64,000 nucleotides of DNA from Gymnogyps californianus (GCF_018139145.2 NC_059477.1:37020502-37084501), one strand, 5' to 3'; positions 1 to 14,040 are shown, counted from the stretch's first letter. Numbers and translations: made by a program. The notes: generated from the letters alone by a model not told the origin.

Positions 1-2898
1 AGGAGCAGAACTGAGAGGAAACTCTAGATCTCTTTAACTCCATCTCAGGGCAACACAAAAGGTACGTATTTATATATTTTTAAGTGGCTATGTTAACTAT
101 CATATGTGACTCTCTCCAAAAATAAGTTCAGCTATTTCTTGATTGCATAGCAACGCATCCTTTCTGTTGTAAATTTTGATAGCATTAATTATATTGGTGC
201 AATTAACTAAGGGCAATTTTACTTAAGCAATAAGCCAGGTTACAATCCCATTGAGTTTGATAGGAGTCTTTAGGGGACTGCTGGTATGAGGTCAAGTAAA
301 CCTCCTCCTCCTATTTTTGTTATTATTATAGTTGCTCTTTGTTTGGGTAGTGTCTGCAATGTTCTGGGCAATTTCCCAACATAAAAGAAGGCAATATTTC
401 CTTCCCTAAGAGGTTACATGATTAAAAAAACAGACAAAAAGATAAAGAGTAGAAAAGGTCAGACTAGAAACCATTAGTGTTTTAGCATCTTGTCACTTTT
501 AGTGAGTTTACTGAGTCACTGAGTAATCTCCAAGAACCCCAGTCTGGCCATAATCAACCTAAAAGAAGGCTCATCTTATTTTTAATAATTTAACATGTTT
601 GTGTGCACATGACTGTTGTCCATTCTTAAGAAAGTCATCTTTTTTGCCCCAGCTGTTGATTTGGGAGGGTACCATGCAAAACCTAATGTTTGAATAGGGT
701 TTAGGCATACAACTCCGCCTGATGGTGAACCACTCTTATCTGCTGCTCCATGCATAGAACTTGATAATCTATACATACTGGGTGATTTTTTTAATGTGTG
801 AATGGGTGCTAATGTATTAAAAATACAAATCAGTGCACAGAGGTAAAGCTACACATACAAGCAATTGTTAATAATCCAGTTAATAATAACACTACAAAAG
901 AATAACACATTAAGAAGTCAAATATTACAGAGATTAGTAATGGGACAGGTTGTCTAAGGCAAAATTCAAATTCAGTTTAGGTCTGTATCAACCAAATGTT
1001 ACTGTTTGATTGTTTTTCACAAGTCCTATAATAAAGACAGACATTTACTGGTCTTAGTTTGTATGCCTACTTCATTAAAATTATGACTGCAATAAAAATC
1101 TTGTTTTAGCAGACTTCATAGATGCCCTTAATTCACTGTTGACTGCATGTGAAGACTTGGAAACTCTTAATAACTCTTTTTGGGGGGATTCCACCTGCAT
1201 ATAGACCTCATCAGATGGGTTACCATCCTTACAAGCACTATATTTAGATTTAAAAAAGGTGTGTTTATAAAATGCAAGCATCATAACAGGGCCAAAGCCA
1301 GCAATTACACTTATGAGCTTGATGGTTTTTGGAAATTCAGAACTCAGCCAAGTATTTTGATATTATTAATTAATATATTTTTATCTAGGATGATGTTAGT
1401 TATCCATGTTACCTGTCTGTTCTCTAATGTAAACATTAAACCTCTTGATAATAGTATAAGTTAATTAGAGCAACCTATTTTTTCCACATTATTCTATTGC
1501 TGTATCTTTAGCTGCCATAAAAGATACACTTTCTCGTGTTACAACACACATTAGATGATAGATAAAACCAGAAGCAGCAAGAAATAAACATCAGAAAGGA
1601 ACACTATGCTTATTATCACAATACCACACAGATAAAATCTGACAAACACGAAAGAGTGGAAAAGGGGAAAGAAGATCTTCCTAATTGCTTTAGAAGCAGG
1701 GTTAGCAAAAAATACCTGATAAAAAAATTACATATTAAAAACTCCAATCCCAGGTTAAAAATGCATACAAATTTAAAACAATCAAGTAAAAAAAATAGTA
1801 AAGAAAAATGAAAAGGAAAGTGGCAACATTTTAGTGATGATTTTTTCCTTGGATTATGTTTCTCATGTGAGCTAAGTATTTGTAGATTTGAAATACATTT
1901 TTCAAAACGAGTGTTTTGCTGCTAGTTTGTTTCATTTTAACTGTTCACTTCTTGTACGTTAGGATCTGTGTAGACTAGGGGATTTTCTAAACTGGAATAA
2001 AAATTGTTCTTTTAAAATATTGTACTTACCTGTAACAGACTGCCAGTTTCTTTGTACTATCTCACTTCTTGCTCAGTTATGAATAATTTTTTTTTCAATT
2101 CGCTTTCTGTCTAATGCTGAGGTTTCACAACCAATTTATGTGAGGGTTGACTGTAGATTGTCACAGAAAGGGGTGTTTTCAACTCTTTAGAAACTGTCGG
2201 AAAACTAAGTATTTCAGTGTTAGTTTTCAGTAGGATCAGTGAGCTGATCTTGTTTATCCTTTGGCTGTATGATCTCTAGAGCCCACACAAGGGAAGTGGT
2301 GGGAACACGCAGCTGGAGATAAAAGGAAGTCGGATTGCCTGCTCAGGAGTAGTGCAGTCTTAGATCAGCTTAAATTGACTGTGAAATCTCACTTTTAGTA
2401 GAGGGGGAAATTTGCTGATTTACAGAGCAAGAACATTTGCAGTAATGTCTGATTTCTGTCTTACATAGGTTTAAATTTACAGTAACTTTATTGAAGTGAG
2501 TAGACTTAAAATAGTAGGGATGTGCTAGGAATATTTTTAAAATTGGCAAAACTGTTATACCCATCAAAAGAGGCAAGTTAATTTGTTCAGTGATATATTA
2601 AACAGCTTTTTGATTCCTTTCATTTCAGCTTTTACAGGGTTCCCATTTATACCCAGGTTCTGATGGGGCTGTGGGATCTGCCTGACTTCTCTCTTAATCC
2701 ATTTACTTAAAAAAAATCAAAAAACAAGCATGGAAATGTGTGTAGCAACTTTCCCAATGCCAGTCTGTAGATCTATCAAAATGCATCTTCTCGTAACTGT
2801 TATGTCTGTCCTCTGCTGATTCCTCTTTGCCATAGAAATTTGTTGTTGGAAGTGAACATGACTGTATTTTTTATTTCAGTAGATAGCTCTTACTTGAC
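1..2898. other. AT-rich noncoding stretch, no gene seen
   Basis: No open reading frame longer than about 95 codons is present and none has flanking splice signals or a recognisable domain. The sequence is AT-rich with short A and T runs typical of bird intergenic or intronic DNA. No repeat could be assigned by eye. Diverged ancient repeats may be present but cannot be shown without a library search. Confidence 0.7.
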
Positions 2899-3240
2899 TG
2901 TCAGGGTACAGGGGGCACTAATAGCCCTTAATGGCCCTCCCCAGCCTCCACGGGACCTCTGCCACCCCACCCATGGCACAGGATCCCATTTCAGCCCTCC
3001 CGGGGCCATCAGTCCTTGCATCGGTGATGCTGTAAGGTGCCTGCCTCCGGCCCCACCACAGCCCTGCCCTGCCCGACCACGGGCACTGCTGAGCCAGGTC
3101 CATTCGTGGGCTGATGTCCCAGCCTGGCCTTGGCCCATGCCTCCAACACACACTTGCCTGGTGCTCTGGGGTGTCCCCAGCTGCCCCCTAGCCTGTCCCG
3201 CTCCCTCATGGCAGGGGTGAGACAGGCCCTCGCTGGTGCT
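2899..3240 (+). mobile_element. Shortened LTR copy A (same family as 24010-24553)
   Basis: This is a sharply bounded GC-rich block in AT-rich flanks. It begins TGTCAGGG and matches the reverse complement of the LTR ending at 24553: both have TG(T/C)CAGGG, then GGGCACTAA, then CTTAATGGCCCT within the first 45 bases, and both share TCAGTCCTTGC further in. Near the right end ACAGGCCCTCGCTG resembles GCAGGCCCTTGCTG of the other copy. The copy is about 340 bp against 544 bp, so roughly 200 bp are missing. No clear target-site duplication was found, and the right end is approximate. The frames of 60-126 codons inside it are by-products of GC richness. Strand is given relative to the other copy, not from a promoter. 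The family name is not known to me. Confidence 0.6.
3176..3194 (-). promoter_or_regulatory. CTCF-like motif inside LTR copy A
   Basis: On the minus strand the sequence reads AGGCTAGGGGGCAGC, which fits the CTCF core (CCASYAGRKGGCRS) at most positions, including the whole AGGGGGCAG half. It lies in the repeat-derived block. Binding is inferred only from the motif; GC-rich repeats produce such matches by chance fairly often. Confidence 0.3.
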
Positions 3241-6200
3241 TTTAAGTAGTTATAACTGTTGTAAAGCAGGCAGCAGTTTCAGCTGTTCAACTGTATCGTA
3301 AATCAATATCAATCACAGAAAAAAATGGATATTCTGCTGGTTGTCCCTTGTTTTTTAATTTTGCCATCTCACGCTTCTTCTGGGGAAATCTGTTTTCATA
3401 GTAATTTTGCATGAAACTAAATGTATATTTATTATCTTTATTAAATGTGCCCCAAATTACCATTGGCCAATCAGTAACTATCTGATACAACTATTTCTAT
3501 CAGAAAAGAAATTAAATTGATAAGTGGGCAATCTCTGTGGTCAGTAAAGTTTAATATTTAATGGAATTATTGAAATATTCTTACTGTGGCATTTGTTTTC
3601 TTATTAAAATTTACCGTTGGAAGCATAATTTATGCTATTTTGATTGGGTTTCTCTTTACACCCAAAATATATTTGTACACTTTATTTGTACACACAGTGC
3701 ACAGCACTGATATTTCGCATAGATGTCTAGCTTGAGTCGTCTGAGATTTCTTTTTGTTGTTAAATGGGGGAAAATTCTTTGTCTGTCACTCATCTTCGAA
3801 ACAGAAGCAACACTTGAGTGAGAGCTTCCCTGTCACCTTCTCGCGTCTCCTTTTGTTTATCTGACACTGTTGTGAGACATTTGGAACCCTCCAGCTCAAT
3901 ATAAAACATTTGCTTGGCAGGTTGGGCCTCCTCTTCCTTTGATGGATAGAACACATGTGAAGAAGAGTTGTTGGACACATCTGATCTTGTCCTGTATTCC
4001 TAGGGAGCTTAGCTCTTCTGATTTAATAACTTACAAAAATTCTTCTCCCTGTCCTTGAAAAAGAGCAGCTCCAAACTCTGTCTACTGAAAGCATTTCAGT
4101 CTCAAACCAGAGCAAAATAACATACTGCTGCTGTTGTCTAAGCATTGTTGTTAAATACTTAGTACTTCACATTTCTGCTCATTCTCTCTGTTTTCTGAGT
4201 GGTCTTTGCTGGGATTTGAAGCCAGCTGTGAAGTGTGCTTTGTGCTGTACATGTGCTCAGGAATAGTCCGTTCCATTTCAGATACAACAGCAGAAGCAAG
4301 AACTTTGCTGTTTTCTGTAGTTAACAGAGATTATTTTTTGAATGTTTATACAATTTCATTATGGGGAAGGATACAGAGAGAAATAAAATATGGAAGACCG
4401 AGGTCAAAAACTTCAGAAAATTCAGCAGTGCATATATGCACATGGGTGTTTATTCATTTTATGTAAGGGAAAAAGTTGGACAAAGCTGCTCAACTTATTA
4501 AAAATGCCATCAGATTTTATTTTCATCATGATTTATACAGATGCACACCTAAAACTTGAACTGTTGTTGTTCAGTGCATGAAAAAGTACCTATTCCCATT
4601 ATTTTGAGTAGACATATCTATAGCTGGCTTCTTGCAAATCACTTTTTTCTGCTATAAAGATTTACATTTTGCCTGAGACTATTCTTCAAGCTACATGTAG
4701 GAGAACTGCTGTGATCCTAGTTCATGGAGAGCAGCATTTTGAGAGACTGGGGAACATATCAGTAAAATGCACTAAGAGCTTGTTTGCACATCTGCTAGTT
4801 ATTCAATTGCTCCATTTGGTCAAGTGATGGACAGGCATGTTTTTATAGTTTGAAGATGCTGCGTTCAAATCATGCTAGCTTGTGGAAAAAACCACATGAT
4901 TTTCCTTAAGAATCTCCAAAGGGGCTGTCTACCCTGTTAGCACTGTCCTGCATGGGAAGTCTGCTGTTATCACAGAAGTGCAACTACAATAGGACTGAGG
5001 TGAGAGCTTTCTTACAGGAGTTTGCAGATACCAGGATGTGGGTGTTGAGGTAGAAAGACTGAGTGCAAGTGAAATTTTCTTGCCACTGAGTGGCCAAGGC
5101 CTACAGCAAGAAGTAACTGCAAGTGGCCTGATAGAGTTTGCTGCTGCATACACTGAACTTGCTGTTAAGATGGGATTTGGTTTGATAGTTTGTACACTAG
5201 AGATAGCAAAGTAATATTAATTGCTTTTTTGAAATATCACAAAAGCTGACAGCCACCAATGGTCTAAAGTAAGTGTATGTAAATACATGTGCAGGTATAT
5301 GGATAAATAATAAACCATACTGTATGTGCATGCTTGAGGATAGATAATAAATCATACTATATGATGTAACTATCTGTATGTGGTACCTTAGTGTGTGTGC
5401 ATATGTGCAAAAGCCTGCCCTTAACTATATAATAATACTGAATTATACCTAAGCCATCCTGCTAGTGTATGAGAGAAAATCAAATATTTATATTCATATA
5501 GACTACTGTATGCAATAACTGCAAACCTCTAAGGCAACTTTAATACTAAATAGATTTGGAATCTACTATCTGTGTACCTATCAGTACTGAACCAAGACTC
5601 TTTGCAGTGTAATGTTGATACAACATTTACCTTTGAGTTATATGTCCCATGCACTTAGTGTGTACAGATCTCTAGAATTAGAAAATCACAATTAGAAAAT
5701 GCTGAAAATGCTATAATAGAATTAGAATTCCTAATTTATCTGGCAAAAGCTTTTTTTTCCTGAAGTGATGTTTAGTAACATATCATCACAATTAAACACA
5801 GAGGATAATAATTATTTTCCATTCCTAAACACTTCTTATCTCTTTATGCCAAATCAGGTAAGGTACAGAACATTCTGTATGAATTCTTACTGATCTAATC
5901 TGGGACACAGATAAGGCGTATTTGACTGATTCTGTAAACCTTCTCTATGAAGAGGAAAGATGAGTCTGAGGAGAAGAATGAGCAAATTGAAATTGCAAAT
6001 TCAGGAAACAGTATTGCAACTTAAATTACTTGAGTGAGGAAACAAATTGAAGCTGTGTCACAATTTAGGTTGCAAAATGCAAAAACACCAAACATAAGTA
6101 AAAATAAACCTGTCATTAAATCCATTTATTCATTTTGACAATTCTTTTCATTTTTTTCCCCTAAGATTGTAGACTTTTTTACTTTAAGTGGAATTTTGTA

Positions 6201-9200
6201 GAAGAAAGGTTTAAAGCACTGTAAATATATCAGAAAAGTTTTACAGAAACCATAGAAACTCTACTAATTACATTTTTTGAACAATACAAAGCTAGCATTT
6301 AATTAGGATAAACTAAGTTGCACTGAATACTTTACTGAGGTAATTTTCAGCATATTAATTTACCTTAATACTGTGCAACAAATGTAGTGATAACCTGGGA
6401 GAACAAAATTCTGTCTCTAGGTCTTCAATTTATTTCACATTTTAAGCTCAGCCTGAGCACTTGGAGCTTTAAAATGATTGCTAGTCTTTGTATATCCAAC
6501 TTAAGAATACTGTGTTTGGTTTTCAGAGATTTGTACATCTGTATTTTCACTACAGATCAATATACATGCAGGTACAAGTTTATCTCATACTTTAAACTGG
6601 CTTAGTTTCTCTGCCACGCTATTGCATCACAGAACAATGTTGCTCAGTAGTTGTCCTAGCAAAATTAATAGTAAATGGTGGCAGCAAAATTGCCTTTGAA
6701 GAATAGGTCCATCATCTAAAGATTAGTATACAAAGTTTCAGAATGCAAAATGCTAGATTATCTTCAAAGTGCAGACCCTATCCTATGGGCCTCTTAATTT
6801 TTCAGTTACAAAATATTCATGACAAAGGGAACTTCACTCATTATTTTTGTAGTTTTTGCATTTCCTTGAAGTGCTTTGACATCTATTGTGAATAAAATTG
6901 TTAATAATGATGGTGGCATGTGATAATGGCCTCTGTGTAACCCAGTAACTATTAGCAGAAAGAAAGCTTTTGGAAAGCTTCTGGATTCATGTGGTTTGCA
7001 GCATTGGTAGCTGTCAGGTGAATTAACAGTACTTTTCTAGGGTTTCAAATGTTAAAACCTTTTTTTTTTTTTTAGTACAGAAATTGCCAAAACTAAGATG
7101 AAAAGAAGTATTCAATAAAAAGGAAACTTTTTTAAAATTCCTGTATTTTATTTCAGTCTTTCCTGTTTAAGTTTTCCTTTTCTCTTATGTTGCAATTTAA
7201 AAGAGTTTATCCACATGCTTAAACAGAAATGAATTCAACAAGACATATTGTGTATGTATGTACATAAGCCCCCTTGGCTTCAGTAGGTCATTAGTGCATG
7301 TGTCAGCTGAGCACTGACTTGGTTCAGAATTTAGAAAGATTGCTAGTCTTTTAACAGGGTATAATATTCTTCGAGATTCATTGCAATAAAGAAGGCAAGG
7401 GAATAAACAGAAGTTGGAAAGCAAAAAGGCAAACAAGATGAAAAAGGAACTTCAGAGAAAAAGTCCTCTGAGCAAGATTTGTGGAAAATACCTATGTTGT
7501 TTGTGTGGTAAAATAAAGTATTAGATCAGCTGTGACCTACTGTGGATGTGTGACAACAAAAGTCTTACCTTCTCAGAAAGTGTTGTGTCTGCAGATTATA
7601 GTGCCTTTAGTTCTGCAGAGAAAAAGTATTTTATATAGGATATATAGGGTGCAGTCAATATTAACCCTTTTTTCTCTATAGACATAATGGGGATAATAGT
7701 TATTCTTGGAGAGACAGAGGCAGAATTTACCTTTCAAGTTTTTGAGCGCAAGGCTATGGGACAGATCATAGCAAATGGAAGTTGGTTACAGAACGCAAGG
7801 ATGCAGAGGAGTCATAAAATGAAGCTGGAATACATAGCTGGTGATTAGACAGATTAATTTGTCAGGGATGAATCAATATATCATCAATAGGGATGAATTA
7901 TTTTCCCAGAGAAATTAAATGTACATGAAATTAAATTAAAAACTTCCATTATTCCCTGCAGAGTGGAATTAGGAAAATGTAAGTGTAACTGCTCCAACCC
8001 TGGAGCAGAATCAAGCTCCTGCTTTTAGGGATCTGCGTATATCTAGATCATGGCTCTGGCAACCACCAGATGCTCAGATGTAAATCTCTCAGGACTCCAT
8101 TTGCTTCAGTGGCATTATTCCTGATTGCAGAGCTAGCACCCATGTCAGGTGTTAGACTTTCTTCTGTACTGGCTTATTCTGTCCCTAAAATGAAAACTTC
8201 ACTCAGCTGTAGGCAAATATACTTGTCTATATACCGTTTTTGTAGAAATGGGGTCCCCAGAAAATAACAGCAATAGACCACGTATAGTTGCTGGGGAAAT
8301 CGTTGGGGAGCTCTGATGCAAACAGGATGTGATATGTTTCTGGATGTGGGCTGTAAAGGCTTGCTGTGAGCCCGTGGAAGACTCTAGAGATCAAAAGTGC
8401 CGAAAAGCAGGTCCCTAGAGAAGTAAAAAGTGCTTTAAAAGAGTGTCAGAGGACCAGAAAAAAGTGCCTAACGGAGCAGGGACTCCAGCAGTATCCAGGA
8501 GCTGAGAGGGAACTGAAATCAAGGTTTAGGAAACCCAAAAATAAAGATAATCGAAACCCAGGGCTTTTGAATGGACTAGTTAACAGAGCCTCGGGGAGTT
8601 TGGCATCCTGTTAGAGTTAGTGTTCAGTTTATAGTGTACATATAGTGTTTATGAAAATGTATGCAGATGGATTAGCTCTTTGGAACGCTGTTGGTAATTT
8701 ATCAACAATTCTTTGCTCTGTTTTTCTATAAACATTTATATTATCAGTTCTTTTATATTTTATGCCTCACAATGACATTTGGCTTTGCCAAATGTATCTC
8801 AGAGGAACTTTATTATTTTTGTATTGTTTGTGGTATGAGCATGAACTTTGACTTCCTGCCTTCCAATTTAGTTTGGTGTCTAGCTTTTTGCTGTCTGGGT
8901 CACTCATGTTACAGCTGGAGCTTCCTGTTTTCAAACCCGTATCAGCCAACCATGTAAACCTGAGGGTCAGCTCGTTCAGAAATGATGCATGATTCCAGTC
9001 ACTTGTTTGCTGAAATAAATTAGATTTACGTAATGAAAGCTGTCAGGTGCTGTATCAATCTTCTGCACTAGTCAAAGTACTTCCTTATTTACAATTCTTG
9101 TTTCTTGATGCGCAACTCGGCCACTTAAAAATACTTACATTATTTCACTTAGAGGACAACTGAAAACTTCTTTCAGACAAAACTCCTATTAAATTTTGTG

Positions 9201-12200
9201 AGCCTGATACAAAAAGTCATTAATAATGAAAATTTCATTTGGAGGCAAAGGGTATTCTGTGTGTAAAACCTTGGGTGAAATAGTAATCATTTGGGTCTAA
9301 TTGCATACTCTCTATCTGCAAGTAAGGATGTTCATCTGTGTGCATGTATTATCCCCTCTATCTGGAAAAGGAAGGGAGTGTGGAGGGACATCCCTGGGTC
9401 CACACTATCCTGAAATCTAGGGCTTCCAAGAGAGATTTTATTAGGAAATAGGAAATGCTGTGTCCTGACTCTAAAAAAGAAACTCCATAGTTTCTGTAAG
9501 GATAACTCTGATGGGTCAGTGTGAGCTCCCCAGATCCATTTCTGCAAGAGTGGAAATGCCAAGTCAGATGGCATTTTAGAGAAAGGGTCCCCACAGGGGG
9601 TCATCTGGAGATTTGTTCACTTTGTGCATTCTGGGGGTTCTGGAAGGCAAGACACTTTGCCCCTCCGTCAGCTGAGAGTGCTACATTTTCTCAAAGTAGC
9701 TTTCTGATGCTATTATTTCTAAAATAACAGCAGCATTGCCAACCACAAGTGTAAGCTTCTCCTCCCTTGCCCATAAGTCAGCCTTCAAAGCATCATGAGA
9801 TTTGCTTAAATCATGAGAATTTGAAGCTGCCATACTTTCGAAGTTCTTTTTATTTGACTTCTTGTTTTTGTGTCTTCAGGATACACCCAAGTCACACTGG
9901 CAAGCTTTCCTCCAGAAAGGTCACATGCTGACCCAGAATTACATCAGCTGAGGCCTGAAGGAAAACATGAAGCGCTATGTTAGGTGCAACAAAATCCTGA
10001 GGGTTAGCAACACTGTGGCAGATGGAGTGCAATCAAAACTGGCTTGCTCTTCCTTTTCTGATTCAGCATGAATTCAGAATAACTTTTGTTAAATCTGAAG
10101 AGTGTTTATTTTGCAGCAAAAGAAAGTACGTATTCATCTGTTTTGTGTTGCTTGATTAATTAGCTCCCCAGAAGAGATGATTACTAATTTAACAAGAAAA
10201 AACATTTGGAACTTTTAGGTGTTGCTTTTATTTACAATTAAGGAACATTTGCAGAGCTCTAACAATGTAAAATGGCCCTTAAGTGCATTGAAATTACATT
10301 TAAGCTACAGCAATGTAATAAGAATAATTTCCACTGACTTTTCTGTCCATTTAGGGTTTCTGATCACAGCTAAGGAGCTGTCTATGTTTGGCAAACAGGT
10401 CAACTATTTTGCCTGAGCAAAATGTGTGTACTGTCTTCATATCTGAGATATTCATTGCCAATACAAAGTATCTCCTAATCAGTATACTTATCTATCTTGT
10501 GTTTTTAAAAAATGAATTTATCTATAGATAATCTAAAGATATCTAAAGATTATCTAAGATTATCTAAAGATAAATTATTATCGATAGATAATATGATGTG
10601 AGTTTCAGCTCAGACAAATTCAGATTGTCAAAGCAAATGTTGCAGTGAGAGTGTGAGTAGTACTAATGGAAAAAACTGGGTCACAGATGACCATGAGAGG
10701 AATCAGAAAATTAACAGTTTGTTTTACTTCATATTCATATTATATGATTGAAAGCTTTGTGCATCTTTGAGTTGGCCATTGTCAGCCTCAAATCTGAGTT
10801 TTATATTTTTATATTCATAACTTTTAAATTCCAACAGCTTTCCTATGAGTTCATTTTGTTTGTGTGAACTTATAAGAAATTATAAAGTTCAACTTTTTCC
10901 TGTAACTTTTAAAAGAGAGTGTGTTGGTGGCAGATGGAGGATATTGCCATGTTAGGATTATCCATGAGTGGAAGTGGTGGTGGTTTGTTCTAGAGAGACT
11001 CAGGTATTACGCTCATCCCTGGAGGCCCTTCCCACCATACATTAAGCCAGGTGCATTTTGTCTGCTATGCAAAGCTCATTTTCTCTCTCAGCGTGTTCCC
11101 AGGGAGAAAGTGTGCACACAGTGAATTAATCTGTCAAGCTTTTAATATGCAAACATATATGTATATCCATACACACACATACGCAAACACAAAGAGATAT
11201 GCAGACACACATAGCTATGCACAGTGATCGTTCTTTGCTTTAGAGAAAATAGTCAGACAAGTGCAACATAAACATGGAGAAGACAGCACATTTTCCTTCT
11301 TGAGGGAATTCATTCTGGAGGCCTGTGTCAGCAATTCAGAATATTCTTACTCTAGTACAGATGAATAAGTGTTGTCATTATGATCAAGTTCTGAAGTTTC
11401 TAAGCAATGAAGCTGTCAACCACAGTCTTTACCCTAAAGGTGTATAAAATAATTTATGCATCTTGCTAGCAAACTGGGGAGCACCATATGATTAAAATAA
11501 ATGATCTTGAACTTTATTCATCATTCTACTGGATGTCAAGGTAGGACAAGTTTAAAACATTCATGACAGTCTGTGTTTCAGAGAACATGTGTTGCTATAT
11601 TTTGAATTGTTAGCATTTCCTGAGGGTCAGCACCTTCATACTCAATGTACTGGATCGTTATAATCTAGTTGGTAGGTGACAAAGAGCAGTCTCTCAGGTC
11701 TGATGCTAGTGAAGGATCACATAGGGTGTATCTATATTTAGTGCACTGGAGGCGTTCTTTTTAGCTGTGGGTTTTCTGTGTCTGTACTTGAGTGGTGCAG
11801 TCTAGAGTCTCTGCACTACCGGCATGCAGGAAGCAGTTTCACAACTCATGGAAACCAAGGTTAAGTTGCACACCAAGCACCATGCAGAGACCAATACTTA
11901 CAATGTGGATGCAAGGTACCTCCTCAAGAAGAAAGTGCATCTTCTCTGAGGATGGTCCCCCACCAGTTTGCTTTCTGCATGTGGGATTCTGTTAGTAAGA
12001 GGAACATCACGGTGGTGATAGGATTGATGAATTCAGGGCTGACTACAGTCCAGCTTATAGGTAGGTACCAAAGTGTTCCTAGGTCTTTGCCTTTGGACGG
12101 CTTTTTAAGGAGAATTTACCAAATGCTTGTCAGGATCAAAGGTGAGGGTCTGACAGAGTCAAGGTGATAAGAGCTAGACTGGCCAAAATGTCTGTCTATT

Positions 12201-13329
12201 TTTCGTGGATAGGACTTGGTGAGACTTACAGTCTGTTATGGGATACATGTAACTATTGTATCTCATAACAGAAGTTGTTGTTCTGAGATGGAAAGGTCTG
12301 TAACCTCTCCATGATCACCTGGCACTATCGCCATGTAAGACATTAAATAGTGATAGAGGTGTGACCAGTATAGTATTCAAACGGTTACCTAGGCTGACAT
12401 CACTGATGAACAAATTAGGAGTCCCTCATCTATTCTGTTGTAACATATATATTTGTCTTCAAAGGTATTCAGCAGCATTCGTACTAGGAATTGCGTTTAA
12501 TTTAAATTAACACTGTAATTGATTAATTACATAAAGTATACCTTAGTTCTCTAGACTGCTGCAGAACGTGTGTTGATGGTAAAGTAGCATTGGATTCCCT
12601 ATCTTCCTTTTATTTCGGTATTATAGTGGTCTCCCATGCAAGTTAAGTTTCAGCCCTTACCTAATTAAAGCTCAAATTTATTAGCTCAGACAAGATGTTC
12701 AAGAAATTGAGACCTTCAAGCTGCAGTGGTAATTTCCTAATGCTCCCACCTTACTACAGTAGAAATTATATATAGTCTTAATTTTCCCTTCAGGAATCCT
12801 CAGTAACCTGTATGAGCTCTCTAACTCTGCCATGAAGTTTCATTTGTATCTGTGGTGATTATTTGAAACACTGAGTCTTGCTTGTAATTCAGCTAGATTA
12901 GGCTTCTCCTATGTTGTGATTTTACTTAATAGTGATGCAGCTTCTCCATGTACCGAATGAATAAAAGCATGAGCTCCAGTGGCTGCAGGAAATGTTCTGT
13001 GGTTAAATATTTTTGTTTGTTTGTTTCTGTTTTCAGAGTTTACATGTGAGAACAAAGATTTTAAAACCCCCTTTCCTCATTTCTTGGATAACCACAAGAA
13101 AGAAAAGGGACAGATATTTGAAGGGGATAAGAAATGAAAAGAACACTACTAGGTAGCACACAGTTCTGGATATTGATTTAACCCCACTTTAAATCCAGCA
13201 TTTGACTACAGAAAGCCTGCTGCTGGCTGAATTTCTACTTAAGACAGATTCTCTACAAACTTCCTCATATTCAGTTCATGTGAGGAGGGAAAACAGCTGG
13301 AACTCGTGCGGTTTACTGAGTAGGCAAGT
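3241..13329. other. AT-rich noncoding stretch, no gene seen
   Basis: No frame above about 90 codons and no recognisable exon. It contains a small diverged duplication near 5300-5370 (two copies of a GGATA(A/G)ATAATAAA-like unit), an AT-rich self-complementary cluster at 10518-10592 and a patch rich in homeodomain-type TAAT sites near 12490-12540. Phrases near 7950-8160 resemble ancient sauropsid repeats, but too weakly to annotate. Confidence 0.65.
10518..10592. repeat. AT-rich self-complementary TATCTA/TAGATA cluster
   Basis: The stretch repeats ATCTAAAGAT-type units several times and is flanked by TATCTATAGATA on the left and TATCGATAGATA on the right. Each of these is close to palindromic and the two ends can pair with each other. 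It can therefore form cruciform or hairpin structures. The units are GATA-like (TATC/GATA), but this may be no more than a simple-repeat effect. Confidence 0.6.
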
Positions 13330-13440
13330 CCTGTGTGCTGGAGCCAGGGAGTATCCTGGATTTAATGTGGGCTCAAGATTCTGACTCATTATGTGACCTC
13401 GAGCAAATCACTTGACCTTCTTGATCTTCTGCCAGCTCAG
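13330..13440 (+). mobile_element. MIR-like SINE fragment
   Basis: The run CTGACTCATTATGTGACCTCGAGCAAATCACTTGACC, read in pieces, follows the MIR core pattern (TGTGACCTTGGGCAAGTCACTTAACC), and the preceding GGAGCCAGGGAGT part fits the usual position ahead of it. MIR and MIR-like CORE-SINEs are ancient in amniotes, so the divergence is expected. Boundaries are estimates by eye. Confidence 0.55.
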
Positions 13441-13924
13441 ATGGAAAATTAGGTAAAAAGCAAAGACTGCTGTGGAAATTTGGTTCTGTAACTGAACTGG
13501 ATAGATGAAATGAAATGAGTAAATGTACAGGTGTTTCCCTGCACTTACACTATTGATACCAGTGGGAGCCATAGCAGGATTTAAACAAAAGACAGAAAAC
13601 AGCAAATGTTTGGCATTTTTTTCTGGCTGAGCATAGTCTTTCATAATATGTAGCTTCTCACTGGAAACAACCCATTACAAATATCTTAAAATAAAGCAGT
13701 TCAATGTGCTGTGATTACTAAGGTGCCATCCATGAGGAACGTGACTTTGATAGCCACAGTCATTTTTTCTGCTCTTATATTTCTCTTTGGTCCTTGGCTT
13801 TGGCATGGCATTTGATAGCACCCACTTCCACTTGTCCTACCTTGAACAGGAGAGCCCTAGAAGTTCATAAACCACGATGGAAGATTCTACACAATGGGCA
13901 GAAAGGGTTCTCACTGTCAGAATC

Positions 13925-14040
13925 GTAGGGTCTTATTCCTACTCCTAGCACTATCTCACACTGGGCCTCTGTTTTTATCTTACCTATCTATAAAATGTTT
14001 GCAGTAAGACATTCTCTAATATATTGAAATTAGCAGTACT
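13925..14040 (+). mobile_element. MIR-like SINE fragment
   Basis: TTCCTACTCCTAGCACTATC is followed by GGGCCTCTGTTTTTATC and ATCTATAAAATG, in the order and spacing of the MIR core (tagctctgcca, gggcctcagtttcc, catctgtaaaatg). The central GTGACCTTGGGCAAGTCAC part is missing or deleted. It is a second fragment only about 500 bp from the one at 13330, in the same orientation; the two could be pieces of one insertion cluster. Confidence 0.5.

Noticed and set aside
2840..3220. 126-codon plus frame rich in Pro, Cys and Ala
   Set aside because: It mostly overlaps the GC-rich LTR copy at 2899-3240 and has only low-complexity composition.
8366..8614. 82-codon frame rich in Lys and Arg
   Set aside because: Short, no start context or splice sites of note, and no domain; looked briefly like a basic protein exon but nothing supports it.
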